Program-made: the position numbers and the translations under genes | The notes under the pieces: model-generated | The model's database searches: none | What the model saw: only the letters and a program-made list of their open reading frames with translations | What the model was told of the DNA's origin: nothing | In this document: piece after piece, positions 12,105-22,600 of the stretch | Layout of the letters: each line of letters opens with the position of its first letter | How positions within the stretch are numbered: position 1 is the stretch's first letter | Assembly (NCBI GenBank): GCA_030674185.1 | Contig: CM060311.1 | Location: 101,143,013-101,207,012 of the forward strand | Length of the DNA: 64,000 bases | Direction of reading: 5' to 3' | DNA from: Monoplex corrugatus | Lineage: Eukaryota > Mollusca > Gastropoda > Littorinimorpha > Ranellidae

Positions 12105-13303
12105 CCCCATACACAACTGTCAAACTGGCTGGAAGTGTCTGCCTTGTGAACACTCCCCATACACAACTGTCAAACTGGCTGGAAGTGTCTGCCTTGTGAA
12201 CACTCCCCATACACAACTGTCAAACTGGCTGGACGTGTCTGCCTTGTGAACACTCCCCATACACAACTGTCAAACTGGCTGGACGTGTCTGCCTTGTGAA
12301 CACTCCCCATACACAACTGTCAAACTGGCTGGATGTGTCTGCCTTGTGAACACTCCCCATACACAACTGTCAAACTGGCTGGAAGTGTCTGCCTTGTGAA
12401 CACTCCCCATACACAACTGTCAAACTGGCTGGACGTGTCTGCCTTGTGAACACTCCCCATACACAACTGTCAAACTGGCTGGAAGTGTCTGCCTTGTGAA
12501 CACTCCCCATACACAACTGTCAAACTGGCTGGATGTGTCTGCCTTGTGAACACTCCCCATACACAACTGTCAAACTGGCTGGATGTGTCTGCCTTGTGAA
12601 GACTCCCCATACACAACTGTCACACTGGCTGGAAGTGTCTGCCTTGTGAACACTCCCCATACACAACTGTCAAACTGGCTGGATGTGTCTGCCTTGTGAA
12701 CACTCCCCATACACAACTGTCAAACTGGCTGGAACGTGTCTGCCTTGTGAACACTCCCCATACACAACTGTCAAACTGGCTGGACGTGTCTGCCTTGTGA
12801 ACACTCCCCATACACAACTGTCAAACTGGCTGGAAGTGTCTGCCTTGTGAACACTCCCCATACACAACTGTCAAACTGGCTGGATGTGTCTGCCTTGTGA
12901 ACACTCCCCATACACAACTGTCAAACTGGCTGGAAGTGTCTGCCTTGTGAACACTCCCCATACACAACTGTCAAACTGGCTGGAAGTGTCTGCCTTGTGA
13001 ACACTCCCCATACACAACTGTCAAACTGGCTGGAAGTGTCTGCCTTGTGAACACTCCCCATACACAACTGTCAAACTGGCTGGACGTGTCTGCCTTGTGA
13101 ACACTCCCCATACACAACTGTCAAACTGGCTGGAAGTGTCTGCCTTGTGAACACTCCCCATACACAACTGTCAAACTGGCTGGAAGTGTCTGCCTTGTGA
13201 ACACTCCCCATACACAACTGTCAAACTGGCTGGAAGTGTCTGCCTTGTGAAGACTCCCCATACACAACTGTCACACTGGCTGGATGTGTCTGCCTTGTGA
13301 AGA
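12105..13303. repeat. 50-bp minisatellite
   Basis: About 24 copies of a 50-bp unit containing CCCCATACACAACTGTCAAA and CTGGCTGGANGTGTCTGCC. Nearly all variation is at the single N position, which is A, C or T. Two units (near 12615 and 13268) share a paired change (GAAGACT before, CACACTGG after), one of them being the last unit. The array lies in intron 3. Confidence 0.96.
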
Positions 13304-13456
13304 CAGAATCTGACCTGATCTATGCCAGGATTCATTTTTCGGACGCACAGTTACATCACACTTTCAACATCATGCAACTGAACTAGACATGGTGTCATTA
13401 TCATTTTGTGTATATTAACAGCACAAAGGCTACCTTATCTCAGTAGAAGTTAAATA

Positions 13457-14053
13457 TATGTGACCTCCCACCAAGAAATCAGTCTTAACTAGCATTTTGG
13501 GTATTTTGAGATATACATATCACTGGAAAGTGTACATTCTGCTGATTATTTTGGTACTTGAATAAAGCTTGTACTCAAAAAAATGTAAAAGTTATGTATG
13601 TTTAAAGTCATTAAGTTGTATGATGGCCATTTTGAGAAAACGGCCTCTGAAGTTTTTGTGTGCTCTCCTACACATTTTCCTTAAATTTCTTTATTTGGTG
13701 GCTTTGTTTCTAATTTTCGCTCTCATTATCTGAAAGGTGCACCAAAGAGCTTTCCGTCAGTATACTACATGTGCGGGTACTGTACAAGTTACGGTTCATA
13801 ATAGGAGAAAAAAAGAGGTACTTTTGGTAAGAAACTGCGTTTTTTTCTGCTGCAATCAGTGCATTAAAATACCATTTTAAATTGATTAATAATATTTTTT
13901 CAAGAAAAAAATTTCTGTGGGGGATAGATTATAATCTACAGAAATCAATTTTGAGAAATAGTCAAAACCCTATATAGCTCAGTCACCTTTTCAGCTCCTA
14001 GTGCTGTTCGACTGACTGCGAGTTAAGACGATTTCGTGGTGGGAGGTCACATA
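13457..14053. mobile_element. MITE-like DNA transposon with about 33-bp terminal inverted repeats
   Basis: The left end TATGTGACCTCCCACCA (from 13457, continuing to 13489 with GAAATC and TCTTAAC) is matched in reverse complement at 14022-14053, with only a few mismatches. The interior of about 530 bp is AT-rich with no open frame. The element is too short to encode a transposase, so it is non-autonomous. No clear target-site duplication beyond a possible TA. Confidence 0.78.
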
Positions 14054-14087
14054 TTTACTAACAACAGTTTGAAAATGGCAGCCTAAT

Positions 14088-14107
14088 TGACAAGACTTTT
14101 GGATCAG
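14088..14107 (-). repeat. Inverted copy of the mariner-like end motif
   Basis: Exact reverse complement of the 20-base motif at 5422 and 5463. It lies just outside the MITE at 13457-14053 and is followed by GGATGCATG-type sequence with no transposase remnant. Confidence 0.6.
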
Positions 14108-14212
14108 CCCTCATCTGTAAGGACGCATATCTGTAAGGATGCATGATAAAGACACTTCACGTTTCCTCATGCACACACAGAGACACACTGAATCTCACAA
14201 ACAAAAAATATG

Positions 14213-14242
14213 CTCTCTCTCTCTCTCTCTCTCTCTCTCATT
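14213..14242. repeat. (CT)n microsatellite
   Basis: A pure CT run followed by TA-rich sequence. The surroundings to 14590 are AT-rich intron without recognised features. Confidence 0.95.
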
Positions 14243-14592
14243 CATACACACATATATATACATATTCACTTACCCATCTTCTCTAACTATCCGTTTACCC
14301 ATCTATATTTACAGTGGATAAGGGAGAACAAAAAACACAAACAAACAAGAAAAAGCCATACATGAACTCAATCAGTCAATGTACTTTTTTTTTCATTTTT
14401 TTTTTTTCATTTTCTCTGTTTGGTCAATAAAACTGGACTGAGCTTCCCCTCCTCTCTCTTCAGCAATTACAAAATCTTCCTTCAAGTCTATCTGGAAAAC
14501 AAACCTTTTTGTTTAGCAGTGGTTGTCCCCCTTGAGCCCCACCCCCTCACCCATCCCAGTCCTTCCTGTCCCCCTCCCAACATGCAAATGCT

Positions 14593-14998
14593 GTGTACAC
14601 CTGTGTTGGTGTTGTACACCTGTGTTGGCATTGTACACCTGTGCTGGTTGTTGTACACCTGTGCTGGTTGTTGTACACCTGTGTTGGTGTTGTAACACCT
14701 GTGCTGGTTGTTGTACACCTTGGTTGGTGTTGTACCCTGTGTTGGTGTTGTACACCCGTGTTGGCGTTGTACACCTGTGCTGGTTGTTGTACACCTGTGC
14801 TGGTTGTTGTACACCTGTGTTGGTGTTGTACACCTGTGCTGGTTGTTGTACACCCGTGTTGGTGCTGTACACCCGTGTTGGTGTTGTACACCTGTGCTGG
14901 TTGTTGTACACCTGTGTTGGTGTTGTACACCTGTGTTGGTGTTGTACACCCGTGTTGGTGTTGTACACCTGTGTTGGTGTTGTACACCTGTGTTGGTA
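14593..14998. repeat. 19/20-bp minisatellite
   Basis: About 21 copies alternating between GTACACCTGTGTTGGTGTT (19 bp) and GTACACCTGTGCTGGTTGTT (20 bp). Mixing of unit lengths keeps several frames open on both strands, which creates spurious open frames. Confidence 0.95.
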
Positions 14999-15399
14999 TT
15001 ATCAATGTGACTACACTTTTAACTGAATGGTGAAAATCTACTTTGATTTCATTTGTACATCAAGATTTAGTGCCTTATAAATATCATTTATCACTATTAT
15101 TATTATCATTATAATTACTATCATTATCATATTATTATCACTACCATTGTTAATATTACTTAACAAAAGAAACAAACAAACAAGATACAAGCACACATAT
15201 ACAAAATGGGAGAAAGTTCAACAAGTTCAACAATACAAACTTTTCGCAAACTGTTCTTATGCAATACTTACACAATTGGATCTTTCCATTCAACACACAT
15301 GTACAGTAAAACTCTATGCATTCTTTCAATTACACCAATATACTGTTTGCTGGACATGTTTGGCATGCTTATCATATATTTATATATATCTGCCTATCA

Positions 15400-15478
15400 C
15401 AGCAGCCTGGAGGGAGATGGTGGTGTCCAGGTGTGCAGCAGCCAACACCGAACCCAGTGACGCTGACAGGTGAGACAG
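15400..15478 (+). mobile_element. RTE-like retrotransposon 3'-end remnant
   Basis: CCTGGAGGGAGATGGTGG, then GCCAACACCGAACCCAGTGA, closely matches 35705-35793, the end of the RTE-like element. Read in frame it gives AAWREMVVSRCAAANTEPSD. This is a 5'-truncated copy of under 100 bp. Confidence 0.7.
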
Positions 15479-15608
15479 ATAAGGTATTTGCATAGACACC
15501 AGTTATCACACTAACACTGCACAGAAACTGTGGTGCAAGGGATCACAAAAACGTGCAATGAGAATAACTCATGCTGCTGCTTAGTGAATGCATACCCATT
15601 ATCTATAC

Positions 15609-15655
15609 ACACACACACAGACACACACACACATACACACACACACACACACAAC
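15609..15655. repeat. (CA)n microsatellite
   Basis: CA run with occasional G and T, ending in ACAACCAGTACC. Confidence 0.9.
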
Positions 15656-15712
15656 CAGTACCCCAACCCACTGCACTCAAATCAACTTGCCCAGTTCCTT
15701 GCTTTCCTAAAT

Positions 15713-16221
15713 TTCTGCGCATTCCAAACATGTCCATACAGCATATACATGTACACATTCTGTGCATTCCAAACATGTCCATACAGCATATACATGTACA
15801 CATTCTGTGCATTCCAAACATGTCCATACAGCATATACATGTACACATTCTGTGCATTCCAAACATGTCCATACAGCATATACATGTACACATTCTGTGC
15901 ATTCCAAACATGTCCATACAGCATATACATGTACACATTCTGTGCATTCCAAACATGTCCATACAGCATATACATGTACACATTCTGTGCATTCCAAACA
16001 TGTCCGCTATACAGCATACAAACTGTCACCAACAATTATTCTGCGCATTCCAAACATGTCCATACAGCATACAAGTGTACACATTCTGTGCATTCCAAAC
16101 ATGTCCATACAGCATACAAGTGTACACATTCTGCGCATTCCAAACATGTCCATACAGCATATACATGTACACATTCTGTGCATTCCAAACATGTCCATAC
16201 AGCATACAAGTGTACACATTC
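15713..16221. repeat. 45-bp minisatellite
   Basis: Eleven copies or so of a 45-bp unit that reads FCAFQTCPYSIYMYT in one frame; it contains CATTCCAAACATGTCCATAC. One unit near 16005-16040 is interrupted by unrelated sequence, and later units have ACAAGTG for ATACATG. Open on both strands because the length divides by three. Confidence 0.95.
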
Positions 16222-16304
16222 TTTTTTTCACTGTTCTCATGAAACTGAGATGCATGCACTTTGGAAGCACAAAATATGTTGTCCATTTCAGCAGACATGA
16301 TTCA

Positions 16305-16612
16305 TGATAGAAAATCCACGCTAAATATTACTGTGTTATAGAAAATCCATGCTAAATAGTACTGTGTTATAGAAAATCCATGCTAAATATTACTGTTACA
16401 GAAAATCCAAGCTAAATATTACCGTGTTATAGAAAATCCACGCTAAATATTACTGTGTTATAGAAAATCCATGCTAAATAGTACTGTGTTATAGAAAATC
16501 CAAGCTAAATATTACTGTTATAGAAAATCCAAGCTAAATATTACCGTGTTATAGAAAATCCATGCTAAATATTACTGCTTATAGAAAATCCATGCTAAAT
16601 ATTACTGTGTTT
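16305..16612. repeat. 31-bp minisatellite
   Basis: About ten copies of TAGAAAATCCATGCTAAATA plus TTACTGTGTTA, with ATG/AAG/ACG and ATT/AGT variants and some shortened units. Confidence 0.93.
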
Positions 16613-16700
16613 TATCTGAATCAACTGTTGGTGCAAATACTGAGGTATGGAATTGAAGTCTTCATTCTGTGTTCATAGGACAACAGATTTACTACACTTA

Positions 16701-17508
16701 AGTTTGCTGGGCTTTCTCATGTTTGTACCAGTGCTGTCCATTAGAAGTTTGCTGGGCTTTCTCATGTTTGTACCAGTGCTGTCCATTAGAAGTTTGATGG
16801 GGTTTCTCATGTTTGTACCAGTGCTGTCCATTACAAGTTTGCTGGGTTTCTCATGTTTGTACCAATGCTGTCCATTAGAAGTTTGCTGGGCTTTCTCATG
16901 TTTGTACCAATGCTGTCCATTAGAAATTTGCTGGGCTTTCTCATGTTTGTATCAGTGCTGTCCATTAGAAGTTTGCTGGGCTTTCTCATGTTTGTACCAG
17001 TGCTGTCCATTAGAAGTTTGCTGGGCTTTCTCATGTTTGTACCAATGCTGTCCATTAGAAGTTTGCTGGGCTTTCTCATGTTTGTACCAATGCTGTCCAT
17101 TAGAAGTTTGCTGGCTTTCTCATGTTTGTATCAGTGCTGTCCATTACAAGTTTGCTGGACTTTCTCATGTTTGTACCAGTGCTGTCCATTACGAAGTTTG
17201 CTGGGCTTTCTCATGTTTGTACCAGTGCTGTCCATTAGAAGTTTGCTGGACTTTCTCATGTTTGTACCAATGCTGTCCATTAGAAGTTTGCTGGCTTTCT
17301 TATGTTTGTACCAGTGCTGTCCATTAGAAGTTTGCTGGGCTTTCTCATGTTTGTACCAGTGCTGTCCATTAGAAGTTTGCTGGGCTTTCTCATGTTTGTA
17401 CCATGCTGTCCATTAGAAGTTTGCTGGACTTTCTCATGTTTGTACCAGTGCTGTCCATTAGAAGTTTGCTGGGCTTTCTCATGTTTGTACCAGTGCTGTC
17501 CATTAGAG
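16701..17508. repeat. 45-bp minisatellite
   Basis: About 18 copies of a unit containing AGTTTGCTGGGCTTTCTCAT and ACCAGTGCTGTCCATTAGA; a few units lost one base (16849, 17112, 17293, 17402). The decayed right end (to about 17560) still shows TGTCCATTAGAA. Confidence 0.95.
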
Positions 17509-17816
17509 TTAAATGCACTTTCTTGTTTACACATCTGTCCATTAGAATTTTTGTGGGTTGTCTCTGTTATGTCCCAAAGCATGTATTAAAGAAGTTAAGC
17601 GGTTTTAATCATATCATTGACCAGTCATCAATCAAGTTTGCTGCTTCTATTTTATCTACCAGTCTATCACTATTTACATAAATGCACTTCTTGTTATCAC
17701 ATCTTTCAGTATCTTATTGTGATGTTACTGTAATATGTCACTGCAAAGAACATTATTAAAAAAGTAAGAGGTTTTGTAATATCAATCATTGACCAGTCAA
17801 TCAATCAAGCTATTGC

Positions 17817-17872
17817 TCTATCTATCTATCTATCTACTATCTATCTATCTATCTATTTATCAATCTATCTAC
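17817..17872. repeat. (CTAT)n microsatellite
   Basis: Tetranucleotide run with one interruption. The sequence from 17509 to 18310 otherwise shows no recognisable gene or element. Confidence 0.93.
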
Positions 17873-18319
17873 AAGAAAGACCACTGTATGATTCATAATT
17901 AATCAGAAAGAAAAAAGTTGACAATACAGACAACATACAAACTAATTTGTAAGGTTTGGAAAATGTATTATAAATCTATATATAATATACTTCACAAGGA
18001 ATAATGTTGCACCCATCATGCAGTTGTTGTCATATGAAAATCATATGGAAGCAATCTGTTACCATCCACAAATATCATTTTAAATCTCACTGGTCCATAA
18101 ACAGGCAGGTGACTCCTTGTCCTTTCAGTACACAAAGCCATCTTCATTCAAAAGTTCACGTTGTGCGTTAAAGAAACCTTAGTGACATTCAGGCACTAGG
18201 GACTACAAACATGAAGGACAGTACTGCATACTGAAGGTCAAAGGTTCCCTACAATGTCAAAATAACATAATGTCAAAACTGCCATCCTATTTCTCTCCAC
18301 AATGCTGTATACAAAACAG

Positions 18320-19697
18320 GCTCAGCATGTATTTTAAACGGAACCAAAAAGGTTTTATCAAGATTTATCAATAAAGACCAGACACATTTTATGGCAAGCA
18401 TATAGGAGACGATGTAAGCTTAATAGATGATTTGATAAATTATTGAAATCACCTATTAAAAAAAAAATCAACTGTTCTTATATACAGTCTGACTACAGAA
18501 TAGGTTAGCGTAGAAAGGGAATGCAGACAAGGAGATCCAATCTCACCCAAAATGTTTATTCTTTGCCCAGAGTTGTTAGACATAATGAAAAGGGACTATG
18601 TCTCATAAAAGTAATCCAGCTTCATGGTGTAGAACACAAAATTTCCCAGTTTACTATGATACCAAGTTAATGAATATAGGAGATAAAATCTCTTTTAAAA
18701 GATCCATGCATATACTTGACACAGTTTCAGGCTCATTTACGAACAGTGAAAAATGCAAGTAATATGGTTAGGACGGAAGAGAAAATCACAAAAAATATAC
18801 TGTCTACATTTACAAAATACATGGAATCCTCTCGAGTTTAAAATACTTGGTATTTGATTCACTCAAGACCTAAAAATTTGTGAAACTATTAATTATCATG
18901 ACAAATTGTCAGAAGTAAAAAACATTATGTAAAATTTGGTCAGAAAGAATCATCACTCCAACTGACAAGGTCAAAATACTACAATCTCTTGTGCTGCCCA
19001 TGCTTATACATTTGTAGATATTGTTGCTGGACCCATCTGATCACTTTATATCAAAGTTACAAAAGTTATGTTTTCAGTTTGCATGGAAGGAAAAGAAGAT
19101 AAAATCAGCAGAAAGACTGTTACCAAAAAGCATTAAGCAAGGGGGGCTGAGTATCTGATTTGTGAGCATACACCTACGCTCTCAAACTTACATGTATACA
19201 AAAAAAAAAAAACCCTTCAATTCATAAATGGAAAAGTGTTGCAATGAAAACGTATCCATAAAATTTTCTTAAACAGACTGAACACTGTGGACAAAGACTG
19301 TTTCATATTTCATGAAGAAGAATCTGTTTTGAGCCAATACATTTATGGGCCATATGGCTTTTTGTAATCACACAACACCTGAGAACTAAAGTAAATTGTA
19401 AGCATAACCCGTTTTCTATAATGAAACAATAAAGGTGGATAATTTGATAATCAAAGACAGTAAGCTAATACGGAAAGAACTATACTCCAGTGACAGTATT
19501 TCTTTTTTAACCTATGAAAACTTTAAAACCAACACTGACTGCCATGTGGATTTCCTCACTTACAATGGACGGATATCTTCAATCAAACAATATTTAAGAT
19601 CAACTTGAATTCAACTGAACAATAACATAAGTTATCTTTTAAGTGTGCCCAGAGCAACAAGTGTGCAAAAAGGGGCAAAACTCTTACTATGAAAAAA
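18320..19697 (+). mobile_element. L1/Tx1-like ORF2, reverse transcriptase part (decayed)
   Basis: Conceptual reading with many stops and frameshifts recovers RT landmarks in order: RNQKGFIK (about 18340), IGDDVSLIDDLINY (about 18400), RQGDPISPKMFILCPELLDI (about 18520), a degenerate ISQFTM-DD catalytic region (about 18640), then the thumb and C-terminal part with LIKQGGLSI-like sequence (about 19130) and YENFKTN, GRISSIKQYLRST (about 19515-19600). This order is that of L1/Tx1-type ORF2. It continues in frame into KKGQNSYYEKMKFDDSKPKL (19660-19720), where the 42-bp array begins. The copy is dead and lies in transaldolase intron 3. Confidence 0.75.
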
Positions 19698-22600
19698 TGA
19701 AATTTGATGATAGTAAACCAAAACTGTTGTCTGAAGTGGTCGTTTTTGATGACAGTAAACCAAAACTGTTGTCTGAAGTGGTCGTTTTTGATGACAGTAA
19801 ACCAAAACTGTTGCCTGAAGTGGTCGTTTTTGATGACAGTAAACCAAAACTGTTGTCTGAAGTGGTCGTTTTTGATGACAGTAAACCAAAACTGTTGTCT
19901 GAAGTGGTCGTTTTTGATGATAGTAAACCAAAACTGTTGTCTGAAGTGGTCGTTTTTGATGACAGTAAACCAAAACTGTTGTCTGAAGTGGTCGTTTTTG
20001 ATGACAGTAAACCAAAACTGTTGCCTGAAGTGGTCGTTTTTGATGGTAGTAAACCAAAACTGTTGTCTGAAGTGGTCGTTTTTGATGGTAGTAAACCAAA
20101 ACTGTGCCTGAAGTGGTCGTTTTTGATGACAGTAAACCAAAACTGTTGCCTGAAGTGGTCGTTTTTGATGGTAGTAAACCAAAACTGTTGCCTGAAGTGG
20201 TCGTTTTTGATGACAGTAAACCAAAACTGTTGTCTGAAGTGGTCGTTTTTGATGATAGTAAACCAGAACTGTTGCCTGAAGTGGTCGTTTTTGATGGTAG
20301 TAAACCAAAACTGTTGCCTGAAGTGGTCGTTTTTGATGACAGTAAACCAAAACTGTTGTCTGAAGTGGTCGTTTTTGATGACAGTAAACCAAAACTGTTG
20401 TCTGAAGTGTCGTTTTGATGTAGTAAACCAGAACTGTTGCTGATGGTTGTTTTTGATGCAGTAACAAACTGTTGTCTGAAGTGTCGTTTTTGATGACATA
20501 AACCAAAACTGTTGCCTGAAGTGGTCGTTTTTGATGACAGTAAACCAAAACTGTTGCCTGAAGTGGTCATTTTTGATGACAGTAAACCAAAACTGTTGTC
20601 CTGAAGTGGTCGTTTTTGATGACAGTAAACCAAAACTGTTGCCTGAATGGTCGTTTTTGATGTAGTAAACCAAAACTGTTGTCTGAAGTGGTCGTTTTTG
20701 ATGATAGTAAACCAAAACTGTTGTCTGAAGTGGTCGTTTTTGATGGAGTAAACCAAAACTGTTGCCTGAAGTGGTCGTTTTTGATGGTAGTAAACCAAAA
20801 CTGTTGCTGAAGTGGTCGTTTTTGATGTAGTAAACCAAAACTGTTGTCTGAAGTGTGTCGTTTAATGATGATAGTAAACCAAACTGTTGCCTGAAGTGGT
20901 CGTTTTTGATGGTAGTAAACACAAAACTGTTGCCTGAAGTGGTCGTTTTTGATGAAGTAAACCAAAACTGTTGTCTGAAGTGGTCGTTTTTGATGACAGT
21001 AAACCAAAACTGTTGTCTGAAGTGGTCGTTTTTGATGGTAGTAAACCAGAACTGTTGCCTGAAGTGGTGTTTTTGATGACAGTAAACCAAAACTGTTGTC
21101 TGAAGTGGTCGTTTTTGATGACAGTAAACCAAAACTGTTGCCTGAAGTGGTCGTTTTTGATGAGTAAACCAAAACTGTTGCCTGAAGGTCGTTTTTGATG
21201 ACAGTAAACCAAACTGTTGTCTGAAGTGGTCGTTTTTGATGACAGTAAACCAAAACTGTTGCCTGAAGTGGTCGTTTTTGATGGTAGTAAACCAAAACTG
21301 TTGCCTGAAGTGGTCGTTTTTGATGACAGAAACCAAAACTGTTGTCTGAAGTGGTCGTTTTGATGACAGTAAACCAAAACTGTTGCCTGAAGGGGTCGTT
21401 TTTGATGGTAGTAACCAAAACTGTATGCTGAAGTGGTCGTTTTTGATGACAGTAAACCAAAACTGTTGCCTGAAGTGGTCGTTTGAATAAGTAAACCAAA
21501 ACTGTTGCCTGAAGTGGTCGATTTTTGATGGTATAAACCAAAACTGTTGCCTGAAGTGGTCGTTTTGATGTAGTAAACCAAACTGTTGCCTGAAGTGGTC
21601 GTTTTTGATGACAGTAAACCAAAACTGTTGCCTGAAGTGGTCGTTTTTGATGGAGTAAACCAAAACCGTTGTCTGAAGTGGTCGTTTTTGATGTGTAGTA
21701 AACCAAAACTGTTGTCCTGAAGTGGTCGTTTTTGATGTAGTAAACCAAAACTGTTGCCTGAAGTGGTCGTTTTTGATGACAGTAAACCAAAACTGTTGTC
21801 TGAATGGTCGTTTTTGATGGTAGTAAACCAAAACTGTTGTCTGAAGTGGTCGTTGATAGTAAACCAAAACTGTTGTCCTGAAGTGGTCGTTTTTGATGAC
21901 AGTAAACCAAAACTGTTGCCTGAAGTGGTCGTTTTTGATGTAGAAACCAAAACTGTTGCCTGAAGTGGTCGTTTTTGATGACAGTAAACCAAAACTGTTG
22001 TCTGAAGTGGTCGTTTTGATGACAGTAAACCAAAACTGTTGTCTGAAGTGGTCGTTTTTGATGACAGTAAACCAAAACTGTTGTCTGAAGTGGTCGTTTT
22101 TGATGTAGTAAACCAAAACTGTTGTCTGAAGTGTGGTCGTTTTGATGACAGTAAACCAAAACTGTTGTCTGAAGTGGTCGTTTTTGATGACAGTAAACCA
22201 AAACTGTTGATGTCATGACAAATGTGTGTCGTTTTTGATGACAGTAAACCAAAAACTGTTGCTGAAGTGGTCGTTTTGATGACAGTAAACCAAAAACTGT
22301 TGTCTGAAGTGGTCGTTTTTGATGACAGTAAACCAAAACATGTTGCCTGAAGTGGTCGTTTTTGATGAGTAAACCAAAACTGTTGTCTGAAGTGGTCGTT
22401 TTTGATGACAGTAAACCAAAACTGTTGTTGAAGTGGTCGTTTTTGATGACAGTAAACCAAAACTGTTGCCTGAAGTGGTCGTTTTTGATGGTAGTAAACC
22501 AAAACTGTTGTCTGAAGTGGTCGTTTTGATGACAGTAAACCAAAACTGTTGCTGATGTCGTTTTTGATGATAGTAAACCAAAACTGTTTGCCTGAAGTGG

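Noticed and set aside
14488..15033. Cysteine- and valine-rich or glutamine-rich small proteins
   Set aside because: Products of the 19/20-bp minisatellite in different frames.
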